A stretch of 64,000 nucleotides of DNA from the NCBI RefSeq assembly GCF_009604455.1, contig NZ_WEGL01000001.1, positions 372,001-436,000 on the forward strand, given 5' to 3'. Of the stretch, positions 24,377 through 32,872 are shown piece by piece; within the stretch, counting starts at the first letter, position 1; the number at the start of each line of letters is the position of its first letter. The notes below the pieces were generated by a model, which worked only from the letters and a program-made list of their open reading frames with translations, was not told where the DNA came from and did no database searches. The DNA is from Streptomyces sp. RB17 (lineage in GTDB: Bacteria; Actinomycetota; Actinomycetes; Streptomycetales; Streptomycetaceae). Both the position numbers and the translations under genes were made by a program.

Positions 24377-24778
24377 CTACCACTTCCGCCACTTGTCCGT
24401 GAGCTGGTAGCGGCCCAGTCCGCGGCGGGCGGTCAGGACGACGACATCGACGCCGTGTTCGGTGAGCGACTGGTCGATGTAGTCGCACAGCTCCTCACGT
24501 TCGTCGGTCTCGAAGGCGTTTCCGTTGTGGGCTTTGTTCACCGCGTTGAGGGCCAGGACGACGCGTTCTACCACTGCGAAGACCTGCTCGTCGCTGGCCT
24601 CGCCAAGCCCGGCAAGCTCGCCCTCGAAGGTGTCGAGGACTGCGTCGGTCGCCGTAAGCAGCCCCTCGGGGAACAGCTCTGCCATACAGGCGCATTCGGG
24701 ATCCAGGGTGCCCGCGGCAAGCTCCTCGGCTTCCTCCGCTATGCCATGACGCCAGCTTGTAGTTGGTCTCTCAGCCAT
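24377..24778 (-). CDS. Acidic hypothetical protein
   Basis: A 133-residue acidic, helical protein (MAERPTTSWRHGIAEEAEELAAGTLDPECAC...) with conserved-looking VFAVVERVVLALNAVN and TDEREELCDYIDQSL segments, ending LTDKWRKW. The ERVVLALN...EEREELCDYID pattern is like a family of uncharacterised actinobacterial proteins often found with toxin-immunity loci; this is recollection, not proof. ATG 24778 is preferred over an upstream in-frame ATG because acidic protein-like sequence begins there. Confidence 0.6.
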   Translation of the reverse strand: MAERPTTSWRHGIAEEAEELAAGTLDPECACMAELFPEGLLTATDAVLDTFEGELAGLGEASDEQVFAVVERVVLALNAVNKAHNGNAFETDEREELCDYIDQSLTEHGVDVVVLTARRGLGRYQLTDKWRKW

Positions 24779-24859
24779 GGGCGGGACGGTACAGCTCAGG
24801 ACTGACAGCGAGGCTGACCACCCACGCGAGCAGTGCGCCGGCCTTAGCGCCATGTGCAC

Positions 24860-25005
24860 GCTTTCCAACTGTGTTGGTGGGGTCTTGGGCTTTGTGTAGG
24901 GGCGTTCACCTGCGTTCATGGGCGGCCGGCTCGTACGTCGCGTCCGGCATGCGGTCTCCTCTGTACGGCCGTGAACCGGGCTGAATGAGACGGAAGCTGA
25001 GACGG
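24860..25005. repeat. Dispersed ~146-bp repeat, copy 1
   Basis: It shares ordered blocks with 30146-30291: GCTTTCCAACTGTG, GTTCATGGGCGGC and GAATGAGACGGAA, the last followed by CTGAGACGG. Spacing is conserved while the intervals diverge, suggesting a functional non-coding element rather than a recent duplication. Confidence 0.65.
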
Positions 25006-25571
25006 CCAGGCCGACACTGCAACGTGTCGGTGCGCTGAGTGCGCCCCGTGCATCTGGCGCCTATCCGGCCGCGTACGCCTTGCGACACTCGCCTGGACGA
25101 TGTCGATCGTCTTGGTGGCGAGCTGCTGATCCTCGGGAGCGAGCAAGGGAGACGAGTTGTACGCGGGATTGTGGCTGACGCTGCCCTGCTGCTGGGCGAG
25201 GCTCGGCTCTGTTGGTGGGTTACTGGGGGCGTACACCACCATTCAGCTGCGTACGCACTGGACCCTCTTCAGCCGCTGAGGGTTCGTGGATTCGCATACC
25301 TGGTCTGACCCACTGCCACCGCCATGGGTGCCCGGCCGGCTTCTCCGCGTCGGCCCCCGGACCGGACGAGGACTCAAGCTCCCGCCACGACGTGAAGGAG
25401 ATTCAGTCCCACGACGTTCACACCCTGGACATGAGCGATGACCTGCGCGGATGCCGTCCGGTGCGATCGTGTGCCGTGGGCCGCCGAGCGTGCTCGATAG
25501 CGCGCACGCGCGCGTGAACCGGGTGGGTCCGGCACTCCGTCCGAAAAAGCTCGAGCAACGGCGAGGAACCG
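25006..25571. other. Gap before desaturase; possible decayed short gene on minus strand
   Basis: A minus-strand frame from ATG 25242 (MVVYAPSNPPTEPSLAQQQG...) has codon-like composition for about 60 codons and then runs into the dispersed repeat. It may be a truncated gene. The remaining 300 bp presumably contain the desaturase promoter. Nothing else is recognised. Confidence 0.35.
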
Positions 25572-26573
25572 ATGAACCCGAGCGACACCGACCGTCCTGA
25601 ACAGGCCGTCGCCGAAGGCGACGCCGACACCACGGGTGGAGTCAAGCCGCTGCTCGACGCCCCGCAGACGGCTGCGGCGGGCGTCGCGATGTGGATCTTC
25701 GTCGTCGGTCCCCTGATCTGCCTGATCGGCGTGGTGCCGTTTGTGTGGGGATGGGGCTTGTCCGCGCTGGACCTCGGCATGGCCGTGGTTGCCTACCTCG
25801 TGTCCCTGGCCGGTCTCACGGTCGGCTATCACCGCCTCTTCACGCACCGCTCGTTCAAGGCAAGGCGGGGCCTGCGCATCGTCCTTGCCGTCGCGGGCTC
25901 GCTGGGGGTCGAGGGCTCGCCAATCCAATGGGTGGCGAACCACCGCCGCCATCACGCCTTCGCCGACCGCGAGGGCGACCCGCACTCGCCCTGGCGCTTC
26001 GGAACCGACACGCGCGCGCTGCTCAAGGGGCTTCTCCACGCGCACGTTGGGTGGATGCTGAAGCGTGAACTGAGCAACCGGGCCAGGTTCGCGCCCGACA
26101 TCGCCGCCGATCCTGACCTGCGGCTCATCGGTCAGCTCTTCGGGCCACTGGCCGCCGTCTCGCTCCTGGCCCCCGCGCTGGTCGGTGGGCTCGTCACCGG
26201 CACCTGGACCGGCGCGCTGACCGGGTTCTTCTGGGCCGGCGTGATGCGGATGGCGTTGCTGCACCATGTCACCTGGTCGGTGAACTCGGTCTGCCATGTC
26301 GCGGGCAGGCGCCCGTTCGCCAGTCGGGACAAGGCCACCAACTTCTGGCCGCTCGCACTGCTGTCCTTCGGCGAGAGCTGGCACAACTCACATCACGCCG
26401 ACCCCACGGGAGCGCGCCACGGCGTGCTGCCGGGCCAGCTCGACCCGGCGGCACGCCTGATCTGGGTATTCGAGAAGCTGGGCTGGGTCCACGACGTCCG
26501 CTGGCCGACCGCGGACCGTCTCAGCGCTCGACTGCTGCCCGAACCGGCCGGTCCGCACGAGTCCACACGCTGA
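25572..26573 (+). CDS. Acyl-CoA/acyl-lipid delta-9-type fatty acid desaturase
   Basis: A 333-residue membrane di-iron desaturase with all three histidine boxes: HRLFTH (87-92), HRRHH (124-128) and HNSHH (271-275), and two pairs of membrane helices (about 37-85 and 188-240). It introduces a double bond into saturated acyl chains using O2 and electrons from a ferredoxin or cytochrome. The RBS GAGGAACC precedes ATG 25572. As island cargo beside cspA it fits a cold or membrane-fluidity adaptation theme, which is inference. Confidence 0.92.
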   Translation: MNPSDTDRPEQAVAEGDADTTGGVKPLLDAPQTAAAGVAMWIFVVGPLICLIGVVPFVWGWGLSALDLGMAVVAYLVSLAGLTVGYHRLFTHRSFKARRGLRIVLAVAGSLGVEGSPIQWVANHRRHHAFADREGDPHSPWRFGTDTRALLKGLLHAHVGWMLKRELSNRARFAPDIAADPDLRLIGQLFGPLAAVSLLAPALVGGLVTGTWTGALTGFFWAGVMRMALLHHVTWSVNSVCHVAGRRPFASRDKATNFWPLALLSFGESWHNSHHADPTGARHGVLPGQLDPAARLIWVFEKLGWVHDVRWPTADRLSARLLPEPAGPHESTR

Positions 26574-26624
26574 CGGCCCGATCAAGCGCCTGACGGTCCA
26601 CAGGTGGCCCCCGGGCGCACCCAG

Positions 26625-26663
26625 AAGCCCCCTGCCCGCAGCAAAACCGCAGGCAGGGGGCTT
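26625..26663 (+). terminator. Hairpin terminator after desaturase
   Basis: A 12-bp stem AAGCCCCCTGCC (26625-26636) with its complement (26652-26663), 15-nt loop. Confidence 0.75.
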
Positions 26664-26874
26664 GATCGTTCCACATTTGTTGCCCCGGAGGTCTTGTCGG
26701 GGATCTTGGGGAGCTGGGTTTTCCCTGCTCAGGAGCGGTGGGCCTGAGCGCCTGGCGGTCGCCGTCGGTCGTCATTGGCCACTGTTGAGCGGCCCCGGAC
26801 GGCCCAGGGACGGCCCAGAAAGCGACCCGGCGGCCCGCTCGGCGGCCTAGTACTCCAGCCGTAGTTGTGGATCT

Positions 26875-28236
26875 TCATGGTGTGGCTGTGCGGCGGCGGT
26901 AGTGGCATGTGCGGGCCCGGGCTTGGTGCCGGCGGCGCCATAGGGACCAGCGCAGACGGTGTTCGCGTTGGTTGTCGGGCGGCGTTGAGGGGGTGGCGAA
27001 CAGTCGCTGGATCTCGTTGCAGGTGAGTGCAATCAGCCCGTCGGGGACGGGGTGATCGCGGTGCTCGCGGGCGCGGACGACGGCGAGGAAGGCATGCGCG
27101 AGCATGGCCAGGGTGACCCAGCGCAGCCAGGGGGTGTAGCGGCGGACTTGGTGCTCGTCCAGGCCGGCGAGTCCTTTGCCGGCCTGGAAGGTCTCCTCGA
27201 TCCTCCAGCGCATCCCGGCGACGCGTACCAGCGTGCCGATCGGCACCGGATGGGGGCTGAAGCAGCGGTAGTAGGCCAGTTCGCCGGTGGTGCGGTTGCG
27301 GCGGATGAGCAGCCGGTAGATGCCCGCGACGGCCTCCGGGAGCAGGCCGATGGCGGCCCAGTCGTAGTGGCGCGGCCCTTTCGCGCCGCCTCCGGCGGAC
27401 ATTCGCTGCCAGGCGGTGCGCGGCACCTTGCGTACCAGTGAATCGACGCGGAACTTCCCACCGGCCGTGCGGACTTCGGTGCGGCACGAGACGGCCATGA
27501 CAGAACCGATCTGGCGCTCAGCCAGCATCTGCGCCAGGGCGGGGTTGCCTCCATAGACCTCGTCCCCGGTCACCCAGCCGACCGCGTGCCCGGCCTCGCA
27601 GAACCGCTCGATCATCGCCGCGGCCAGCTGCGTCTTGGTCCCAAAGCGCGTGGTGTCGGACTCCAGCCCGGCTGCCCGGCATCGCTGAGGGTCCTCGGCC
27701 TAGATACGGGGCAGGTACAACTCCCGGTCCACAGCGGCGTGTCCATGCTCGGTGGCATACACCAGGTAGACCGCCACCTGCGCATTTTCGATCCTGCCCG
27801 CCGTGCGGGTGTACTGACGCTGCACCCCGACCGTCGTCTGCCCCTTCTTCACATCGCCCGTCTCGTCGACGATTAGCACCGCCTGCTCCGCGCCCAGGTG
27901 GTCGACGACGTACTGACGCAGATCGTCACGGACTGCGTCCGCGTCCCACTTCGCCCGCTCCAGCAGATGCTGCATCCCATCGGGTGTGGCCTCACCGGCC
28001 CACTCCGCGATCGTCCAGCAGTTCTTCCGCGGCAGGTCCGCCAGTAGCCCTCGGACGAACTTCCCCACCCGACGACGGGGTTCGGCACGCGCGAACCGTC
28101 CGGCTATGCGCCGCATCAGCCCTGCGAAGTCATCGTCCCAACCCCCAGGGTCTACGCTGTGACCAGCGGCCACCGCCTGATCTTCAGTCTTCACACACCG
28201 ATGATCACCGGTGGCCGCATCCGTCTCCGACCCCAC
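26875..28236 (-). pseudogene. IS701-family DDE transposase with in-frame amber stop
   Basis: About 454 codons on one frame, broken by a single TAG at 27700-27702. Before it: KNCWTIAEWAGEATPDGMQH and VLIVDETGDVKKG (first Asp of DDE). After it: AEDPQRCRAAGLE, VTGDEVYGG (second Asp) and RWRIEETFQAGKGLAGLDEHQVRRY (Glu). Family members have LPRSW at the break, so TGG to TAG is the simplest explanation. The N-terminal piece is 178 residues. Without suppression the element cannot move by itself. Confidence 0.88.
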
Positions 28237-28358
28237 CCCAGACCTCCCCCGACCTCGCTTACGGCTCCGACATCGCCAACATCGGCCTGACGATCACGGC
28301 GGTGGCCATCGCCGCGATCTGGCGCGAGGGTCCGCTCTTGCTGAGACTGGGCCCGACC

Positions 28359-28396
28359 CGCCTGGGGGTTACGGCCAGGGCCATAACCCCCAGGCG
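28359..28396. terminator. Perfect 13-bp hairpin, bidirectional terminator
   Basis: Arms 28359-28371 and 28384-28396; the 12-nt loop contains its own GGCC pair. It lies between the divergently oriented tetR 3' end and the transposase 5' flank inside the element. Confidence 0.8.
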
Positions 28397-28410
28397 CCTT
28401 CTCCGTGCGT

Positions 28411-29022
28411 TTACTTGGCGCCCCCGCAGAGCGCCCCGTGCAGGAAGACCTCCACCAGCTCCTGCGGGGTCAGGTCGGGCTCGTCCTCCGTACGCGGCTG
28501 GATGAAGAGCAGTCCGTAGAAGAGGGCCGCGATCTGCTCCGGCGGCCGGCGCAGGGCGGCCTTGTCGGGCTCCAGCAGCTCCGCGAGGGCCGCGCGGATA
28601 CGGGTCGTCGCCTCGCTGCGGCCCGCGCCGCGCACCGTGCCGGGGTGCTTGCCGCCTCGATGCCCCAGCGAGCCGGCGATCGCGCCCATCCTGGACATGT
28701 GCGCCTGCAGTGCCTCGGCCGCCTCCGCGAGCCGGTCGGGCAGCGGCTGGGATACGTCGATCGCGTCGAGCTCGCGGACCGCGTGCTCGGGGGAGAGCGC
28801 CTCGGCCACGCAGGCCTGCAGCAGCTCGTCCTTGTCGGCGAAGACCCGGAAGATCGTGCCCTCGCCAATGCCTGCTGCGCGGGCGATCTTCGCGGTCGTC
28901 ACCGCGGCGCCGTACTCGGCGATCAGGGGGATCGCGGTCTGGATGATCATTTCGCGGCGCTGCTCCGGCGACATGCCGGGAGCGCGACGGCGGGTGGTCT
29001 GGTTCTCCTTGGGTGCTGTCAT
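28411..29022 (-). CDS. TetR-family transcriptional repressor
   Basis: A 203-residue regulator. The HTH domain occupies about residues 20-75 (REMIIQTAIPLIAEYGAAVTTAKIARAAG, IGEGTIFRVFADKDELLQACV), followed by an all-helical ligand/dimer domain. The ATG at 29022 lies 13 bp from a perfect 20-bp palindrome, so autoregulation is likely. No efflux pump or other usual divergent target is next to it: the region past the operators is the IS terminus. It could act elsewhere in trans. Confidence 0.9.
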   Translation of the reverse strand: MTAPKENQTTRRRAPGMSPEQRREMIIQTAIPLIAEYGAAVTTAKIARAAGIGEGTIFRVFADKDELLQACVAEALSPEHAVRELDAIDVSQPLPDRLAEAAEALQAHMSRMGAIAGSLGHRGGKHPGTVRGAGRSEATTRIRAALAELLEPDKAALRRPPEQIAALFYGLLFIQPRTEDEPDLTPQELVEVFLHGALCGGAK

Positions 29023-29035
29023 AACCGCGAGAGTA

Positions 29036-29076
29036 CGGAGTGAGTACTCACTCCGTCAATGAGTGGGTACTCACTC
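29036..29076. promoter_or_regulatory. Tandem TetR-type operators
   Basis: CGGAGTGAGTACTCACTCCG (29036-29055) is a perfect 20-bp palindrome. A second near-palindrome GAGTGGGTACTCACTC (29061-29076, one mismatch) follows. They sit directly upstream of tetR. Confidence 0.85.
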
Positions 29077-29415
29077 CGCTCACTTTTCTCGTGCCCGGCC
29101 ACTTGTCGATGGCGGCCCATCAAGATCCACAACTACGGCTGGAGTACTAGGAGCTGATGGGCAACTCAGCGTCTGGCACGACCTGTTCATGCCGAACTCT
29201 CGGCGGATGCGTTTCTTCTTCAGTGAGCGGCATGTACCTGCCCAATCCACTGATGCCGAGCCAACGCGACACAGGGCGTCGGAACTTCACCCCCCGTGAT
29301 GGCGTCGGGGCCTAGCTATGGCCGTGCGCCCTGGTCGGCAGGGACGTAGCGTCAGCGCAAGGACTTCCGTATCACCGCTGAGCAGGAAGCGCTCGTCTTC
29401 CGGCTGGCGGAGCTC
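29077..29415. other. Gap: IS right end and decayed DNA
   Basis: It contains the right terminal repeat (29122-29151). No gene is supported. At 29347-29415 the frame of the next entry is open (KDFRITAEQEALVFRLAELV) but has no start codon. Confidence 0.4.
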
Positions 29416-29607
29416 GTGGACGGCGGCACGCAACCGCTGGAGACGCAGCTCGTCGAGGAGCTGGGCCCGGACATTCGGCAGCAGCTCGACGGGCTCGAGG
29501 CGAAGGGCTGGATCCTCGCCCGCGAGGCTGCAGACGGAATGATGGTCGTCGATCTCACCGGGCCGGCGTGGCAGGCAGTCCGCAGCCGCCGCGACGTCGG
29601 CCGGTAA
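29416..29607 (+). pseudogene. Small winged-helix-like fragment, probably 5'-truncated
   Basis: GTG 29416 to TAA gives 63 residues (MDGGTQPLETQLVEELGPDIRQQLDGLEAKGWILAREAADGMMVVDLTGPAW). Protein-like sequence continues upstream in frame for 22 codons to a TAG without any start, so the true N-terminus seems lost or mutated. The L-x-L-x-A-K-G-W-I-x-x-R spacing resembles a winged-helix wing. Function unknown. Confidence 0.4.
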
Positions 29608-29829
29608 CGGCCGTCGTGACGCTAAAGATTCGCCTACGCGATCCCATAAGACCTGTGATCTTCGGCCTCGCCCGGTGTAGCGTCGTTACAAGTAGTCGTG
29701 GTTCCGAAGTCCTGTTCGCCCGTGACACACGTCTCGGGCGTTCTTGCTGTTCAGCGCCTCTCCGGACCAAGGCGATCACCTCCGGATCCCGCACGGTGCG
29801 GGGCCCGAATTTCCTTGAGGGAGACAGGC

Positions 29830-30033
29830 ATGGCGAGCGGTACCGTCAAGTGGTTCAACGGCGAAAAGGGCTTCGGCTTCATCGAGCAGGACGGCGGCGG
29901 CCCCGACGTCTTCGCCCACTACTCGAACATCGACGCCTCTGGCTTCCGCTCCCTGGAAGAGGGCCAGCGAGTCACGTTCGATGTCACGCAGGGGCAGAAG
30001 GGCCCGCAGGCGGAGCACATCCGCCCCGAGTAA
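29830..30033 (+). CDS. Cold-shock protein, CspA family
   Basis: A 67-residue single OB-fold cold-shock domain: [20 protein letters not shown] (RNP1 KGFGFI) and DVFAHYSNI (RNP2-like VFAHY). It binds single-stranded RNA/DNA as an RNA chaperone. ATG 29830 has GAGGGAGAC upstream. About 220 bp of leader precede it, including a CGCCCG/CGGGCG hairpin near 29718, as expected for csp mRNAs. It is followed immediately by a strong terminator, so monocistronic. Confidence 0.95.
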   Translation: MASGTVKWFNGEKGFGFIEQDGGGPDVFAHYSNIDASGFRSLEEGQRVTFDVTQGQKGPQAEHIRPE

Positions 30034-30043
30034 CAACGCATAG

Positions 30044-30080
30044 AGAGACCCCGGCCGGATGGTTACCGGCCGGGGTCTCT
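30044..30080 (+). terminator. Perfect 15-bp terminator of cspA
   Basis: Arms 30044-30058 and 30066-30080, 7-nt loop (ATGGTTA), 11 bp after the stop codon. Confidence 0.88.
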
Positions 30081-30145
30081 TGCTGCCCGGGTGAAAGGGG
30101 GACAAGCCAGTGTGAACCTTCACGGTACCCCGGGCGCAAGCGCAG

Positions 30146-30291
30146 GCTTTCCAACTGTGGTGGTGGGGTGGCGGGGTGCGTTCGGGGGCGTGCATCTGAG
30201 TTCATGGGCGGCTGGTCGGTGTGCAGGAATGGGCCTCTGGTCTCGCCTGAACGCCCGCGAACGGTGGTGAATGAGACGGAAACTGAGACGG
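30146..30291. repeat. Dispersed ~146-bp repeat, copy 2
   Basis: Partner of 24860-25005, same orientation, with the same three conserved blocks. No gene is supported in the surrounding 30081-30456 gap. Confidence 0.65.
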
Positions 30292-30456
30292 TGCCGATAT
30301 GGCTGAGTGCTTGCTCCTGCCCAGGTGGGCGTCTTCGGGAGAAGATCTTCTCCCAGGTTTCTCCCAGCGACATCCTTCCCACCCGCCCTACATGGCAAGC
30401 CAGTTCAGATGTCACCCGATCGTGCAGCAGACCCGGCGGCGGCACGGCCGCACTCA

Positions 30457-30834
30457 TCATCTCTGCAAGTGGCTGGCCCATACAGCCTTGATCTGCTCAC
30501 CCTGCTCGGCAGTGATGACGCCAGCTTCCATTGCCACGGCCACGAGATCGGTGCCGGCCGCGAGCTTGAGGGCGGTGAAGGCATCGTTCATGCGATCGGA
30601 GTTTCGGGGCGTCCCGACATGCCCGGGAGCCAAGTCCCCGGGGAGGAAGTTTGCCACCTCGCCGTCGTGGCTCTCAAACGCTGCCTTGTCCATCCTGACG
30701 TGGACTCGTTTGGTGCCGATGGTGACAACGGTCCCATGTGACCCTTGGTGGTACATGGGCCTGTCACTTGGCGCTCTTACCGTGACTTTGTCGCCGACCT
30801 TGAAGCTGCTCAGGGCTCTTCCACTACCGAGCAT
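30457..30834 (-). CDS. Small KOW/SH3-like hypothetical protein
   Basis: A 125-residue protein. The N-terminal half (FKVGDKVTVRAP...GSHGTVVTIGTKRVHVRMD, residues about 11-50) reads like a KOW/SH3-type beta-barrel. The C-terminal half (MNDAFTALKLAAGTDLVAVAMEAGVITAEQGEQIKAVW) is helical and may be a small docking or HTH-like unit. GAGGGGGGAC precedes ATG 30834. No known function; island cargo. Confidence 0.6.
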   Translation of the reverse strand: MLGSGRALSSFKVGDKVTVRAPSDRPMYHQGSHGTVVTIGTKRVHVRMDKAAFESHDGEVANFLPGDLAPGHVGTPRNSDRMNDAFTALKLAAGTDLVAVAMEAGVITAEQGEQIKAVWASHLQR

Positions 30835-31229
30835 GTGCGTCCCCCCTCTAGGACAGGTGGATCAAGAAGCACTTCATATCGCCCCTCTGCCCCCGCACCA
30901 TGGACGAGGTAAGGAAGCACCGCTTTAGGAGAGAGGCTGGATGATCTGGGGCCTGAGCTGCGGCTTCGCCAGCCCAGGAGCGGGCGTGTACTCGATCGCA
31001 GGACACCGGTGTTGACCGTGACTGACCCCTGCATCTGGCACGGTTGTGGCACGGACCTCAGCCGACGCAAGTCAGCCACGATGGCGGGCGCGCCGATCGA
31101 TTAGGCGCGCGTGTGCCTCGCTGCACCCCCCTGACCTCAGCCACGCTGCTTGGAGTTGTCTGGCAGAGCAAGCCGCGACAGCGGAACCGTGATGGTGAAG
31201 CGTTGGACGTTGGCCTCTTCCAGAGCTGT
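30835..31229. other. Gap upstream of integrase
   Basis: No gene supported. The integrase frame is open from 31044 but the N-terminal extension (PQPTQVSHDGGRAD...) does not look protein-like. Confidence 0.4.
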
Positions 31230-32645
31230 GTGTGGGGGTCCTTCCCCGCCTTCGCTGCCACAGCGTCCTCACCAGGTGCCCGCAACTACAAGGGCGCCCG
31301 GAAGACCACGTACACGGTGCGTTGGGTGGTCGCGGGCAAGCGCTGGCGCGAGCCCTTCAACACCGTCGCGCTCGCTGAAGGCTTCCGCTCCGAACTCATC
31401 CGAGCCACGGGCAAGGGCGAGGCCTTCGTCGTCGCTACAGGCCTTCCGGTATCGCATCGTTCCAAGTCGGCTGCCATGAGCTGGTACAGGTTCGCAGTCG
31501 AGTACGTGGATGCCCGCTGGCCTCAACTCGGCGGCAACAGCCGCAAGAACATCGCCAAGACCCTGACCGCGACCACCATCGCTCTGCTACGGGCCAAGCC
31601 CACCCCGTTCGCGCCTGCGGCCGTGCGGACGGCCCTTCGCGAATGGGCGTTCAACACGAACCGACGCCCGGACGCGCCCCGAGACGTGGTGGCCATCCTG
31701 AAGTGGGTCGAGCGGAATTCCCTTCCCGTCTCGGCCTGGGAGGACCCGGAGAAGGTCGACCAGGTCCTGCAAGCCATCGACACCCGCCTCGACGGCAGGC
31801 AAGCGGCGGCCTGGTCCCGGAAGCGCAACCGCCGGATCCTCAACGTCGCCATGAAGTACGCGATCCGACGGCGCATCCTGCGGACCAACCCCCTTCCCAA
31901 GGGCAAGGATTCGACGGCGGTCACGAAGACCACGAATGCCGTCGACAAGCGGTCTTTGCTGAACCCCGAGCAGGCGGCGGCGATCCTCGACTGGATCCGG
32001 CGCCGGCCGCGCGGCGGCAAGCGGCTCCATGCCTTCTTCGCGACGCTGTACTACTGCGGCCCGCGGCCCGAGGAAGCCGTAGCCATGCGGGTGGAGGACG
32101 AGACCCTCCCCGAGCCCGACGCCGACGACCAGTGGTGCGAGCTGCTGATCCACACGGCGACCCCGGAGGTGGGCAAGCAGTGGACCGACACGGGGGAGAT
32201 CCACGAGCAACGCGACCTGAAAGGCCGTGCTGAGGGCGAGACACGCACCGTACCGGGGCATCCGGCTCTGACGCGCATTCTGCGGCAGCACATCGAGGAC
32301 GAGCAGCTCCAGCCGGGTGATTTGCTCTTCCAGGGGGAGACCGATGGCATCCTCGCCGGTTCCGTCATCCGTCGGGCGTGGCGCAGCGCGCGCAAAGCCG
32401 TACTGCCCCCGCACGTCTTCGAGTCGCCCACTGGGCGGCGCGTGTACGACAACCGGAACACGCGCCTGACGAAGTGGCTCAACGACGGCATCCCGCCCGC
32501 CCAGGTGGCCGAGTGGGCCGGGAACAGTGTCGCCGTGCTCCTGGCGACCTACGCCCGGTGCGTCGACGGGCAGCTGCCGGATCTCAAACGGCGGCTGGAA
32601 GCCGCGGGCGACCTCCCGGAGGCGGAGGAGTCGGGCGTTGGCTGA
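31230..32645 (+). CDS. Island tyrosine recombinase (integrase) with altered Box II
   Basis: A ~471-residue integrase. The SAM-like arm/core-binding half occupies roughly 1-220 and the catalytic half follows (AVDKRSLLNPEQAAAILDWI). Box I Arg is in GPRPEEAVAMR, and the nucleophile Tyr in LLATYARC. Box II, normally H/Y-x-L-R-H, reads YDNRN: the Arg is kept but Leu and His are both Asn, whereas the relic copy at 21150-22124 has YDLRH. Activity may be reduced. GTG 31230 is a provisional start; the frame is open to 31044. It ends 181 bp from the tRNA-Arg, as expected for the int-att module. Confidence 0.85.
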   Translation: MWGSFPAFAATASSPGARNYKGARKTTYTVRWVVAGKRWREPFNTVALAEGFRSELIRATGKGEAFVVATGLPVSHRSKSAAMSWYRFAVEYVDARWPQLGGNSRKNIAKTLTATTIALLRAKPTPFAPAAVRTALREWAFNTNRRPDAPRDVVAILKWVERNSLPVSAWEDPEKVDQVLQAIDTRLDGRQAAAWSRKRNRRILNVAMKYAIRRRILRTNPLPKGKDSTAVTKTTNAVDKRSLLNPEQAAAILDWIRRRPRGGKRLHAFFATLYYCGPRPEEAVAMRVEDETLPEPDADDQWCELLIHTATPEVGKQWTDTGEIHEQRDLKGRAEGETRTVPGHPALTRILRQHIEDEQLQPGDLLFQGETDGILAGSVIRRAWRSARKAVLPPHVFESPTGRRVYDNRNTRLTKWLNDGIPPAQVAEWAGNSVAVLLATYARCVDGQLPDLKRRLEAAGDLPEAEESGVG

Positions 32646-32715
32646 TCTTCGACCGGTCGAGAACTTCGACACGTATTCGACACGGCCACCCGCGAAAACC
32701 CGCTGACAGCCGGAC

Positions 32716-32759
32716 AGCCCCGGACCGCGCCCTTGATCACCAAGGGGGTGTCCGGGGCT
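32716..32759 (+). terminator. Hairpin after integrase
   Basis: AGCCCCGGA (32716-32724) pairs with TCCGGGGCT (32751-32759), with an inner CCTTG/CAAGG stem. Counterpart of 22192-22239. Confidence 0.65.
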
Positions 32760-32783
32760 GACCCGTGTCGAGCGAAACGTCCC

Positions 32784-32872
32784 CTGACCAGCAAAAAGCC
32801 CTCCCGATGGGAGGGCTGAGGCTGGGCGCCCCCGGCAGGACTCGAACCTGCGGCCAAGCGCTTAGAAGGCGC
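32784..32872. repeat. Right attachment repeat, overlapping tRNA-Arg
   Basis: The 89-bp partner of 22259-22347; here it merges into the complete tRNA. Confidence 0.88.
32797..32817 (-). terminator. Rho-independent terminator of tRNA-Arg
   Basis: AGCCCTCCC/GGGAGGGCT 9-bp stem with a 3-nt loop; on the minus strand it is followed by TTTTT. The same hairpin is present in the left att repeat (22272-22292). Confidence 0.8.

Larger units (their letters stand above)
26846..29151. mobile_element. IS701-like element with TetR passenger gene
   Basis: A 30-bp perfect terminal inverted repeat (26846-26875 and 29122-29151; CTAGTACTCCAGCCGTAGTT inward) brackets 2.3 kb. CTAG at both ends (26847-26850, 29147-29150) fits the 4-bp target duplication of the IS701 family. 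The transposase stop lies in the left repeat, as usual, but its start is about 900 bp from the right repeat. That space holds a tetR gene with its operators. No inner copy of the repeat is seen near 28240. Confidence 0.78.
22259..32872. mobile_element. Integrated genomic island at tRNA-Arg(UCU)
   Basis: About 10.5 kb between two copies of the tRNA-Arg 3' half, with a tyrosine integrase beside the intact tRNA. Cargo: beta-helix secreted protein, small hypotheticals, fatty-acid desaturase, IS701-like element with TetR, cspA, and a small KOW-like protein. No conjugation, replication or phage structural gene is recognisable, so the element is probably no longer self-mobile. A second integrase remnant of the same family sits just outside the left repeat. 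Confidence 0.8.
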
